Shown here: positions 50,186-59,292 of the stretch, piece by piece
How positions within the stretch are numbered: position 1 is the stretch's first letter
Layout of the letters: every line of letters begins with the position of its first letter
NCBI GenBank assembly: GCA_023401925.1
Contig: JAEXDA010000001.1
Location: forward strand, 1 to 64,000
DNA from: Bacillota bacterium
GTDB lineage: Bacteria; Bacillota; UBA4882; UBA8346
DNA length: 64,000 nt
Reading direction: 5' to 3'
The notes under the pieces: generated by a model
What the model saw: the letters and a program-made list of their open reading frames with translations, nothing else
Database searches by the model: none
What the model was told of the DNA's origin: nothing
Program-made: the position numbers and the translations under genes

Positions 50186-52285
50186 ATGCAGCTAAAGAAC
50201 GATACTGCCGCCTCTTCTGGGGAGCAGACTTGTCTTGCAAGTGAGACCTATCAAACTAAACTGGATGCGGATGAAACCCGGTTGACCTCGGAAGGTTATC
50301 ACACGATACTGGCAACTCAACCTCAGGCAGTTTTGGTCAAAGCGGCACTGGCTGAAGACGATCAGGAACTCTACCGGATCGGCGACTATATCACCGATCG
50401 TTACGAAGTGCTAGCCATCCATCGGGGCGCCTGGGGAGTGGTCTATGGAACCTATGATCATGAAGAGGAACTACCCCGGGCCTTAAAGACCATCCAAAAA
50501 AGATACAGGTCCGACCGGAAACTGCTGGAACTGTTTAAGGAAGAAGCGGCGCTCTGGGTCCGGCTGGAAAAACATCCTTATATTGTCCGGGCTTACCAAG
50601 TAGATAATTTTGACGAACAACCCTTTGTGGTCACGGAATATATCACCAATCCCCAGGGCAATGACCTGCGGAGCTGGCTGGGGAGTCCCAAGTTAACCCT
50701 GGCGGTCGGGGTGGAGCTGGCGTTGAAAATCGCCCAGGGGATGCAATACGCCCATGGTAAAGTGGCCGGACTAATTCACCGGGATTTAAAACCCGCCAAT
50801 ATTCTGGTGGATGAATATGCTCAGCCCTATATTACCGATTTCGGCCTGGTTCATGCCGCCGGTTCCGATGCGGGAACTCCGGCCTATATGGCTCCGGAAC
50901 AGTGGCGCAAGGAAGCCGTAACCATTCGAAGCGATATTTACGCTTTCGGATGTATTCTCTACGAGATACTGACCGGACACCGGATGTTTATCGCTTCCAC
51001 GGTAGATGAATGGCGGTATATGCACCTGATGCAAATCCCGGTGGCGCCACGCTGGCTGAAACTGGAGATTCCCGCCGGATTGGAGGGATTTGTCCAGCGG
51101 TGCTTGGAAAAAGACCTTAACCGCCGTCCTTGTGATTGGGATGAGATTGTAACAGTCTTAGCGAATTGGAGCTATCAGATTACCGGACAACCGCCGGTTT
51201 TAGATTTTAGCACTTACAAACTGGACGCTGGTGAATTGTTTACGGCCGGTATTTCCTTTTCCAACTTAGAGTGTTTCAATGAAGCGCTGGATTGTTTCAA
51301 TCACACGTTAGCAATCAATCCGGATGATTCTCATGGTTGGCTAAATAAAGGAATTATACTTCATGCTTTGGAACGACACGATGAAGCGATTGAATGTTTT
51401 GACAAGGTTATTGCCTTGAGACCTGATAAATGGAAAGCGTGGGGGGAGAAGGCGGTCAGTTTGAATGATTTGGAACGCTATCAGGAGGCGCTAGACTGTC
51501 TTGCCCACGCTTTGGAGTTGAATCTAACGGATGATAGAGCCTGGAGCGTAAGAGGCTGCACCTTGTATTACTTGGGAAGGTACAAAGAAGTTATTCCCGA
51601 TTGTGATCGGGCTTTGGATATCGATCCACATAATGAGGATGCTTGGTTATATGAGTTGAAAGCTTTGGAAGAGTTAGCCGGTTGTGAAGAAGCATTAGCT
51701 CATTTTGACCAGGCCCTTGAGAACTGTCCCAATCCTAGGGAGCTCTTCAAGGAAAAAGGAAGAATACTGGCCGAGCTAAAACGCTACGAAGAAGCGCTGC
51801 CGTATTTTAACCGTACTTTGGAAATGCACCCTAACCATTATCCCGCCTGGAACTGTAAGGCTTTTGTTCTCTATGAATTGGAACATTACGAAGAAGCTTT
51901 ATTCTGTTACAGCCAGGCTTTGGGGTTTAATCCGAAGAATGATGTGTCCTGGTATTACAAGGGAATAATACTGGACAAGTTGGGCCGCTGTAGCGAGGCG
52001 GTGGACGCCTTTGAACAGGCAGCGAAACTTAATCCTGAAGAAGCCACATATTTCAGCAGTCAAGGCCGTTCCTTATATCATTTGGGAAGATATGAAGAGG
52101 CGGTGGCCTGTTGTGATCGTGCACTATCTATCAACCCAGAGAACAAATGGGGACTTGAGTATAAGGGGAAATCCTTGGTCAAGCTGAATCGCACCACGGA
52201 AGGAACATCTTACCTGAAGAAGCTACTGGAACTTGACCCGGATCTGGATATCTGGGATGACTTTTCCGAGAAGATAGACTTATAA
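50186..52285 (+). CDS. Ser/Thr protein kinase with TPR tail (kinase 1)
   Basis: 699 aa, no transmembrane segment. Residues 1-45 hold four T-x-L motifs (Thr15, 24, 31, 40). The kinase domain is about 72-330: a glycine loop of altered form (HRGAWGVVYG), Lys100 in ALKTIQK, HRDLKPANIL near 197-206, DFG near 218, and MAPEQW near 235 with SDIYAFG after it, so it should be active. From about 350 to 690 run roughly ten TPR units (e.g. FNEALDCFNHTLAINPDDSH). The ribosome site is TTAGGAGCG. The next gene is a paralogue 20 bases downstream with the same leader sequence. It likely phosphorylates itself and partners read by the FHA protein at 58804. Confidence 0.92.
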   Translation: MQLKNDTAASSGEQTCLASETYQTKLDADETRLTSEGYHTILATQPQAVLVKAALAEDDQELYRIGDYITDRYEVLAIHRGAWGVVYGTYDHEEELPRALKTIQKRYRSDRKLLELFKEEAALWVRLEKHPYIVRAYQVDNFDEQPFVVTEYITNPQGNDLRSWLGSPKLTLAVGVELALKIAQGMQYAHGKVAGLIHRDLKPANILVDEYAQPYITDFGLVHAAGSDAGTPAYMAPEQWRKEAVTIRSDIYAFGCILYEILTGHRMFIASTVDEWRYMHLMQIPVAPRWLKLEIPAGLEGFVQRCLEKDLNRRPCDWDEIVTVLANWSYQITGQPPVLDFSTYKLDAGELFTAGISFSNLECFNEALDCFNHTLAINPDDSHGWLNKGIILHALERHDEAIECFDKVIALRPDKWKAWGEKAVSLNDLERYQEALDCLAHALELNLTDDRAWSVRGCTLYYLGRYKEVIPDCDRALDIDPHNEDAWLYELKALEELAGCEEALAHFDQALENCPNPRELFKEKGRILAELKRYEEALPYFNRTLEMHPNHYPAWNCKAFVLYELEHYEEALFCYSQALGFNPKNDVSWYYKGIILDKLGRCSEAVDAFEQAAKLNPEEATYFSSQGRSLYHLGRYEEAVACCDRALSINPENKWGLEYKGKSLVKLNRTTEGTSYLKKLLELDPDLDIWDDFSEKIDL

Positions 52286-52305
52286 CAACGTAGGAGCGAA
52301 TCGCG

Positions 52306-54909
52306 ATGCAGCCAAAGAACGATACCCCCGCTTCCCTTGGGGAGCAGACCTGTCTGGCAAGGGATGCCTACCAAACTAAACTGGATGCGGATCAAACCAA
52401 GCTTGCCACGGAAGGTTATCATACGGTACTCGAAGCACAACCCCAGGCCATGCCGTCTGAAGCAGCGGCAGCTAAAGACGATCAGGAACTTTACCGGATC
52501 GGCGACTATATCGACGACCGTTATGAAGTATTGGCGATCCATCAGGGCGCCTGGGGAGTGGTCTATGGAACCTATGATCATGAGCAGAATTTGCCCCGGG
52601 CCTTAAAGACCATTCAAAAAAAGTACCGGTTTGACAAGAATCTGCTGGAACTTTTTAAGGAAGAAGCGGCACTCTGGGTCCGGCTGGAGAAACATCCTTA
52701 TATTGTCCGGGCTTACCGGGTTGATAATTTTGATGAACAACCCTTTGTGATCACGGAATATATTAATAATCCCGGGGGCAACGATTTACGAAGCTGGCTC
52801 GGGAGTTCCAAGGTAACCCTGGCGGTCGGGGTGGAGATGGCGCTGAAGATTGCCCAAGGGATGCAATATGCCCATAGCAAAGTGACAGGACTCGTTCATC
52901 GGGATTTAAAGCCCGCCAATATTTTGATAGACCAATATGCCCAACCATATATCACCGATTTCGGCCTGGTTCATGCCGCCGGTTCCGATGCGGGAACTCC
53001 GGCCTATATGGCTCCGGAGCAGTGGCGAAAGGAAACGGTAACCATTCGAAGCGATATTTACGCTTTCGGATGCATTCTCTATGAGATACTGACCGGACAC
53101 CGGATGTTTACCGCTTCCGCGGTAGATGAATGGCGGTATATGCACCTGATGCAGTTTCCAATGACGCCGCGCCAGTTAAAGTCAGGGATTCCCGCCGGAT
53201 TGGAAGAGCTTGTCCTGAAGTGCCTGGAAAAAGATCCGGCGCGCCGTCCACGTGATTGGGATGAGATTGTTGATGCCTTGGCAGGCTGCTGTTATCAGCT
53301 TACCGGGGAACGGCCGGTTTTAGATTTTAGTACATACAAACTGGACGCCAGAGAGTTGCTTCTGGCAAGTATTTCCTTTTTCACTCTCAAAAAATATCCG
53401 GAAGCTTTGGCTGTTTGCGAAAGAGTATTTGAAATCGATCCGGCTTGGACCATTGCCTGGTATATGAAGTCGCTTATCCTTAATCAGTTGGGTCGCAATC
53501 AGGAAGCACTGGATTGGCTTGATTCTAATTCTGATCCGGATGATTATTATCTGCCCTTGGCCAAGGCAATTCAATTCAATGCCTTAAAAAGATATCAAGA
53601 GGCATTGATTTATTTTGACCGACTGCTGGAGATGAGGCCCGATGATGAAACGGTTTTGGGAGATAAAGGGATTGCCTTAGAGAGATTAAACCGTTTTCGA
53701 GAAGGGCTGGATTGTTACGATCAAATTTTGGTGAAATCTCCTAATAATCATGAATTTTGGCTGAGAAAAGCGAGGACTTTGGGAGAACTTGATGAATATG
53801 CAGAGGCCTTGACATGGTGCGAAAAATATGTGGAGGCCAAACCCAGGGATTATGACGGCTGGGCTGAACAGGGATTTATACTAATTCATTTACAGCGTTT
53901 TGATGAAGCGTTGGCTTATTTAAATCGCGGCCTTACAATCAATCCGGATTACTCCACAGGTTGGCTTAATAAAGGAATTACCCTACAAATTTTGAAACGC
54001 TATGAAGAAGCGGTGGACTGTTTCGACAAGGTCATTGCTTTGGAACCTGATAAATGCAAAGCCTGGCGGGAAAAGGCGGAAAGTTTGAATGATTTGGAAC
54101 GCTACCAGGAGGCGTTGGATTGTCTTGACCGCACCGTGGAATTAAATCCGGCGGATGATAAAGCTTGGAGTGTAAGAGGATGCGCCTTATATTACCTGGA
54201 AAGGTATAAGGAAGTTATTCCTGATTGTGACCGGGCTTTGGATATCAATCCACAAAATAGGGATGCCTGGCTATATAAACTAAAAGCATTGGGTGAATTG
54301 GCCGGATCGGAAGAGGCATTGGCCCATTTCGACGAGGCCCTTGAGAACTGCCCTAACGCTGCGGAGCTTTGGAAGGAAAAAGGACGGCTATTGAATGACT
54401 TGAAACGGTATGAAGAGGCGCTGCCCTATTTTGACCGCACTCTGGAAATCAACTCGGACCATTATCCTGCCTTGATTTGTAAGGCAATCGCCTTCTACCA
54501 CTTGAAACGGTATGAAGAATCTTTAAGCTGTTACACGAGAGCTTTGGAGTATAATCCCCAAAATGATGTATCTTGGTATTACAAGGGGCTGATTTTGGAT
54601 AAGCTACACCGCTATCGCGAAGCGCTGGAAGCCTTTGAACACTCGGAAAAAATTGATCCGGAGGAAGCCGCATTTCCCAGCAGTCAAGGCCGTTCCTTAT
54701 ATCATTTGGGAAGATATGAAGAGGCGGTGGCTTGTTGTGATCGTGCACTAGTCATCAACCCAGAGAACACATGGGGACTTGAGTATAAAGGGAAATGTTT
54801 GATTAAGCTGAATCGCACTTCGGAAGGAACATCTTGCCTGAAAAAGCTATTGCAACTGGACCCGGATCTGGATATCTGGGATGACTTTTCCGAGAATATA
54901 ACTTTATAA
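52306..54909 (+). CDS. Ser/Thr protein kinase with longer TPR tail (kinase 2)
   Basis: 867 aa, a close tandem paralogue of kinase 1. The same four T-x-L motifs lie at Thr15, 24, 31 and 40. The kinase domain is intact (ALKTIQKKY, HRDLKPANILI, DFG, MAPEQW). The TPR part runs from about 350 to 860 and contains about five extra units that kinase 1 lacks (from about SFFTLKKYPEALAVCERVF to KSPNNHEFWLRKA); the last units match kinase 1 nearly word for word. No membrane span. Same ribosome-site context (GTAGGAGCG). It ends 31 bases before the Clp ATPase gene and is surely in the same operon. Confidence 0.92.
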   Translation: MQPKNDTPASLGEQTCLARDAYQTKLDADQTKLATEGYHTVLEAQPQAMPSEAAAAKDDQELYRIGDYIDDRYEVLAIHQGAWGVVYGTYDHEQNLPRALKTIQKKYRFDKNLLELFKEEAALWVRLEKHPYIVRAYRVDNFDEQPFVITEYINNPGGNDLRSWLGSSKVTLAVGVEMALKIAQGMQYAHSKVTGLVHRDLKPANILIDQYAQPYITDFGLVHAAGSDAGTPAYMAPEQWRKETVTIRSDIYAFGCILYEILTGHRMFTASAVDEWRYMHLMQFPMTPRQLKSGIPAGLEELVLKCLEKDPARRPRDWDEIVDALAGCCYQLTGERPVLDFSTYKLDARELLLASISFFTLKKYPEALAVCERVFEIDPAWTIAWYMKSLILNQLGRNQEALDWLDSNSDPDDYYLPLAKAIQFNALKRYQEALIYFDRLLEMRPDDETVLGDKGIALERLNRFREGLDCYDQILVKSPNNHEFWLRKARTLGELDEYAEALTWCEKYVEAKPRDYDGWAEQGFILIHLQRFDEALAYLNRGLTINPDYSTGWLNKGITLQILKRYEEAVDCFDKVIALEPDKCKAWREKAESLNDLERYQEALDCLDRTVELNPADDKAWSVRGCALYYLERYKEVIPDCDRALDINPQNRDAWLYKLKALGELAGSEEALAHFDEALENCPNAAELWKEKGRLLNDLKRYEEALPYFDRTLEINSDHYPALICKAIAFYHLKRYEESLSCYTRALEYNPQNDVSWYYKGLILDKLHRYREALEAFEHSEKIDPEEAAFPSSQGRSLYHLGRYEEAVACCDRALVINPENTWGLEYKGKCLIKLNRTSEGTSCLKKLLQLDPDLDIWDDFSENITL

Positions 54910-54940
54910 TACGGTGCAAGACCGTTTGGAGGAAGCTAAA

Positions 54941-57900
54941 ATGGAGAGTATCGAGATTCAAAGAATTAGATCCCTTTGCAATCAATTGCTGGAATCGGCC
55001 GCCGGTGAGGCGCGCGCCTTGCAACATCCGTATCTTGGGGTGGAACATTTATGGATTGCCCTAACGCGCATTTCGGACGGAGCAACCGTCGGGATATTGG
55101 CAGCGGCCGGAGTCGATCCGGCTCAGGCCCGTGAAGAGATGCGCCGGGAAGTGGGAAGAGGAAAAGAGGCATTACCCGGATTTCCGCCTTGCACACCTAG
55201 ATTAACTAAGATTTTGCGGATGGCAGAGGAGCAAGCCGGTCTCGGTATGTTTATTCTTGAACGGCATTTATTGGGGGCGTTGCTTATGGAGGGGGAAAAT
55301 ATCGCCGTCAGATATTTACGGACATTGGGAGTGGACTGCGGGGTTTGGGTCGGCCGGTTATCTTCAGGGGCCGCTCAGGAGACATGTCTTGCTCAATCTG
55401 GCGATGCGGATGGAACCAGGCTGACCACGGCGGCGTTTCCTTTGAATCCATTTCAACCGAATTCTCATGAGTCGGGTATCCAAGCGGGTCCCGCCATCAC
55501 CCCGTTACAGGTTCCCTCTACTATTGCCACTCCTACTTTGGACAAGTATGGCCGGGACTTGAACCGGCTGGCGCGGCTCGGGAAACTGGCAGAGGTGATC
55601 AGCCGCGAAGCGGAATTGGAACAGCTCATTACCATACTGGCCCGGACTCAAAAGGCCAATCCCTTACTATTGGGAGAGCCGGGAGTCGGCAAAACCGCCA
55701 TTGTGGAAGGATTAGCCTGGCGGATTGCTGAAGGAAGAGTGCCCGAAATTATGAAGGGCAAACGAATCGTCCAAATCGATATGGGCGAGTTGACCGCCGA
55801 TACCGAATTGCGGGGCCAGTTTGAGCGGCGGGTCAAGCAGATTATTAAGGAAGCCAGCGAAGCCCCGGAAGTGATCTTGTTTATCGATGAGATTCATACC
55901 CTGGTTGGGGCGGGAGAAAGCATGCATTCCGCCTTGGACGCGGCCCAGATGTTCAAACCGGCGTTGGCCCATGGCGATTTTTCATGTATCGGAGCTACCA
56001 CCCAGCACGAATATTTCCGCTATATCCGGCGCGATCCCGCCCTGGAGCGGCGGTTCTCCCCGGTGTTAATCCGGGAACTTACTGCTGAAGTGAACTTGAC
56101 GATTCTGGAAAAAGCAGCCGAACGGATTCTGGAGAAACAGGCCAAGGCCGGTTACAATTTAACCCTGGCGCCCGATGTTTTGATAACGGCCCTGAAATTA
56201 ACGGATCAGTATATCCGGGATCGCAACCAACCGGATAAATCCATTGATGTCATCGATCTGGCCTGTGCCAAGGATATCGTCAAAAGCGATAACTTGGTAA
56301 CTGCCGAGGATATTGCCAATGTGGTGTCGGAGTGGACCGGGATTCCAGTCTCCCGGATGACCAGTGATGAAAAGCAGCGTTATGCGCAAATGGAGGATGT
56401 CCTGAATGTCAGGGTCATTGGACAACGACAGGCAGTGACGGCGGTAAGCCAGGCCATCCGGTCGGCCTTGGCCGGCATGAAAGCTCCGCACAGGCCCATC
56501 GGCGTCTTCCTCTTCCTGGGGCCGACCGGTGTCGGTAAAACCAAGCTGGCCAAGGAGCTGGCCAATTTTCTCTTTCAGTCGCCTCAGGCGTTATTGCGTT
56601 TTGACATGAATGAATATAAGGAATCCCATACTATCAGTAATTTAATTGGATCGCCCCAGGGCTATGTCGGCAGCCAACAAGGCGGTTTGCTCTGTGAAGC
56701 CTTACGGAAACGCCCTTATAGTGTGGTGTTGTTGGATGAGATCGATAAAGCTCATCCGGAGATCCTCGATCTTTTCCTGTCGATTTTCGATGACGGACGT
56801 CTCGCCGATAACCAGGGCCGCCAGGTCGACTGTTCCAATGCCCTGTTTATCATGACTTCCAATTACGGGCTGGCCGGAGGACGGATCGGTTTTGAGCTTT
56901 CCGACGGTGGGATGTCACAGGATATGAGGGCTGTGGTTCGTAAAAGTGAGGATACTCGTAAAAAAGCGCTGGAGTTCCTCCGTCCCGAACTGGTCAACCG
57001 CTTGACCGAAGTCATTGAATTCCCACCGTTGCAGCGTGACGACTTCAAGGCCATTATGGGGATCGTCTTACAGGAAAGAATCGCCGAATTCGGCGCGGCG
57101 CAGCAGATGCAGATTGATTTGACGGTTCACGATTCAGCCAAGGAACTCATCCTTGACCTGGGGTATGACCCCAAGATGGGCGCCAGGTCGCTGGAACGCG
57201 CCATTGAGCAAGTATTGATCCATCCCCTGGTGGATGTGATTTATAATGAAAAAAATACGGCGACGGCGTTTACGGCAGTTGCCAAAGATAACCGGATGGT
57301 TTTCCTTACCGAGGAGGAGTTTGAAAATTATGAAGCAACTCTCGCTTTTGCCGGTGAAGGCCACCGGAATGGAGCGGATAGCGATAAGCTGGAAGCAGAA
57401 GGTGCGGCGGATGAATTGAATAATGGTTTTAAATTAGAACTGTCCGCTGAGCTGGAAAATTACCGGGACCCATTTGAAAAGTCAATCAAGCCTTTTATCA
57501 AGATTACCACCCGTAGAGGAGAGACACTTGCCTGGGAAAGCAAATTCGGTGGAAATCCTTATTTGCCGCTAGGTTATGAATACCCGAAAGATTTGCAAGG
57601 AAACCCGATGAAGTTGCTCGCGCAAATCAATTTGACAGAGCTGCCCGATATTGGGGTGTTTCCCGGGCAAGGGATGTTGCAATTCTACATTTCGCCAAAT
57701 GATGATGTTTGCGGCCTCAACTTTGATCAACCGACCGACCAGGGGAATTTTAGAGTAATCTACCTTCCGGAGGTAATCAAGGATTACTCCAAAATCATGA
57801 CCGATTTTAGTTTCTTAAGTGAGAATGATGATTATTTCCCCATCGGAGCGGAAGGCGGATTGCAGTTTGAAGTGAAGCATGCGCCCGTCGGGACCGATGA

Positions 57901-58204
57901 TTTTCAGTTTGAAAAATTTTTGAATGCCGCGCCCCATAATTTTTTCGACGATCAGGCCTGGGATTGGTATCACGACCATTATTCCAGCACCGGGCATAAA
58001 ATGGCCGGTTATGCCTATTTTACCCAATCCGATCCCCGGGAATCGGATTATGCGGATTATGATCTTTTGTTACTCCAAATTGATACCGACGACGAGCTTA
58101 ATATCATGTGGGGGGATTGCGGGGTGGCCAATTTCTTTATCAAGGCCGCGGATTTAAAACGGTTGGATTTTACCAAGGTTTTATACAACTGGGATTGCTG
58201 CTGA
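54941..58204 (+). CDS. Clp-family double AAA+ unfoldase fused to a DUF1963/YwqG domain
   Basis: 1087 aa. ATG 54941 follows TTTGGAGGAAG; an in-frame start at 54914 lies before this site. Domains: Clp N domain about 5-140; a linker with Thr148 (ETCLA) and Thr159 (GTRLT), the T-x-L motifs of the two kinases; NBD1 with GEPGVGKTA near 245 and LFIDEIHTLVGAGES near 310; NBD2 with GPTGVGKTK near 527 and VVLLDEIDKAHPE near 600. There is no ClpB-type middle coiled coil, and GGRIGFEL near 648 has an IGF-type ClpP-docking tripeptide. Residues about 830-1087 are a full DUF1963 domain (GGNPYLPLGYEYPKDLQGNP, then LAQINLTELPDIGVFP). The fusion is most unusual. It could unfold proteins caught by the YwqG domain, with or without ClpP. 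It follows the two kinases. Confidence 0.9.
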   Translation: MESIEIQRIRSLCNQLLESAAGEARALQHPYLGVEHLWIALTRISDGATVGILAAAGVDPAQAREEMRREVGRGKEALPGFPPCTPRLTKILRMAEEQAGLGMFILERHLLGALLMEGENIAVRYLRTLGVDCGVWVGRLSSGAAQETCLAQSGDADGTRLTTAAFPLNPFQPNSHESGIQAGPAITPLQVPSTIATPTLDKYGRDLNRLARLGKLAEVISREAELEQLITILARTQKANPLLLGEPGVGKTAIVEGLAWRIAEGRVPEIMKGKRIVQIDMGELTADTELRGQFERRVKQIIKEASEAPEVILFIDEIHTLVGAGESMHSALDAAQMFKPALAHGDFSCIGATTQHEYFRYIRRDPALERRFSPVLIRELTAEVNLTILEKAAERILEKQAKAGYNLTLAPDVLITALKLTDQYIRDRNQPDKSIDVIDLACAKDIVKSDNLVTAEDIANVVSEWTGIPVSRMTSDEKQRYAQMEDVLNVRVIGQRQAVTAVSQAIRSALAGMKAPHRPIGVFLFLGPTGVGKTKLAKELANFLFQSPQALLRFDMNEYKESHTISNLIGSPQGYVGSQQGGLLCEALRKRPYSVVLLDEIDKAHPEILDLFLSIFDDGRLADNQGRQVDCSNALFIMTSNYGLAGGRIGFELSDGGMSQDMRAVVRKSEDTRKKALEFLRPELVNRLTEVIEFPPLQRDDFKAIMGIVLQERIAEFGAAQQMQIDLTVHDSAKELILDLGYDPKMGARSLERAIEQVLIHPLVDVIYNEKNTATAFTAVAKDNRMVFLTEEEFENYEATLAFAGEGHRNGADSDKLEAEGAADELNNGFKLELSAELENYRDPFEKSIKPFIKITTRRGETLAWESKFGGNPYLPLGYEYPKDLQGNPMKLLAQINLTELPDIGVFPGQGMLQFYISPNDDVCGLNFDQPTDQGNFRVIYLPEVIKDYSKIMTDFSFLSENDDYFPIGAEGGLQFEVKHAPVGTDDFQFEKFLNAAPHNFFDDQAWDWYHDHYSSTGHKMAGYAYFTQSDPRESDYADYDLLLLQIDTDDELNIMWGDCGVANFFIKAADLKRLDFTKVLYNWDCC

Positions 58205-58342
58205 GATAGGAAGACACAGAGAATTATATGAAAAGAAGTATGGGAATGAACCGCAACAGATGATCGAATTTAATCCCAAATTTGCTGATGTTAAAAACAC
58301 CTGAGACGTGCTCAATAAAAAATATAAATTTGGAGGATAAAT

Positions 58343-58726
58343 ATGGAAAAAGAAACGATTGCTTGGTTTGCAGGCGAAGACCAAGAAATGCTGGAAGCAA
58401 TTCATCTGGCTCAGACAAATTTCCCCCAATTTTTAAAGGCAATGGAAGAAGAAAGCAGGAGAATTCTACCTGTTTTTGAAGACGCGCTTGTCAAGTACGC
58501 TTTTCCTGCAACAAAAAATGAAGTTGAAGTTGAGCATATGTTTCTTTCTAATATACAAGTTAACGGGAGTCGTTTATCCGGAATGATTGCAAGTGAGCCA
58601 ATGTATACGGATGCGGTTAAAGCCGGACAAACGGTTGAAATTGAACCATCACGGGTTTCGGATTGGCTTTATGTGATTAACGGCGCCGGTACCGGAGGCT
58701 ATACTTTTCAAGTGATGCCGGTTTAG
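58343..58726 (+). CDS. DUF2314 protein
   Basis: 127 aa. The C-terminal 80 residues match DUF2314: VKYAFPATKNEVEVEHMFLS, then VNGSRLSGMIASEPMYTDAVKAGQTVEI and SRVSDWLYVINGAGTGGYTF. DUF2314 proteins are small, solitary and of unknown function, frequent in toxin-immunity neighbourhoods. TTTGGAGG precedes ATG 58343. It lies between the Clp fusion and the FHA gene and so may be part of the same system. Confidence 0.82.
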   Translation: MEKETIAWFAGEDQEMLEAIHLAQTNFPQFLKAMEEESRRILPVFEDALVKYAFPATKNEVEVEHMFLSNIQVNGSRLSGMIASEPMYTDAVKAGQTVEIEPSRVSDWLYVINGAGTGGYTFQVMPV

Positions 58727-58803
58727 TGAGCGGGAAAAGGAAATGTACGGTAATGAGCCGCCTTTTGTTTGGATTAAAAAATAAGGACTTTAAAGGAGGA
58801 AGA

Positions 58804-59235
58804 ATGATGATGGTCTCCCTTAAACTAAGCCGTCTCAGTGGTATGGGGGATGGTGAAACTTTACAGGTTCAACTGCGGGAAACTGTGGCTGAAGCAATTT
58901 TGGGACGGGCGGCGGATTGTACGGTTAATTTCCCGGAAGATCCGGAGCTGTCCCGGAAACACGCCCGGCTCATATGGAACAGCCAAACCTCTGCCTGGCG
59001 GTTAGAGGATTTGAACAGCACCAATGGGACTTATTTGGGAGAGTTTCGGCAAGCAAGAAGGGTCGGTGAGCCGGTTGCGCTTGCCTATGGCCAGGTTTTC
59101 CGGGTCGGCCGCACCTGTCTGCGCCTGGAACCGCCGACTTTACGGGAAAGCGAGACAGCCGCCGTGGCCTATGCGCAGTTAGGGGGTGAATCTTCCCGGC
59201 CAGAAGAGACCGGGACTGGAAAAGGCGAGATTTGA
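58804..59235 (+). CDS. Stand-alone FHA-domain protein
   Basis: 143 aa. ATG 58804 follows AAAGGAGGAAG; the frame's earlier start at 58726 lacks one. A single FHA domain covers about residues 20-105: ILGRAADCTVNFPEDPELSRKHARLIW, then LEDLNSTNGTYL, with the phosphothreonine-binding Arg, Ser-Arg-Lys-His and Asn-x-x-Asn-Gly-Thr all present. FHA domains bind phosphothreonine peptides. The two kinases upstream and their threonine motifs are the natural partners. The C-terminal 30 residues are acidic and disordered. No other domain. Confidence 0.93.
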   Translation: MMMVSLKLSRLSGMGDGETLQVQLRETVAEAILGRAADCTVNFPEDPELSRKHARLIWNSQTSAWRLEDLNSTNGTYLGEFRQARRVGEPVALAYGQVFRVGRTCLRLEPPTLRESETAAVAYAQLGGESSRPEETGTGKGEI

Positions 59236-59292
59236 GGGAAATAATCATTTTTTATGGCATGACAATTTAATCATAAGGATGGTACTAATACG

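Noticed and set aside
50186..59235. Type VI secretion system (kinase, FHA and Clp genes)
   Set aside because: No sheath, tube, baseplate or membrane-complex genes in the window, and the Clp protein is not ClpV-like in layout (IGF loop, C-terminal DUF1963).
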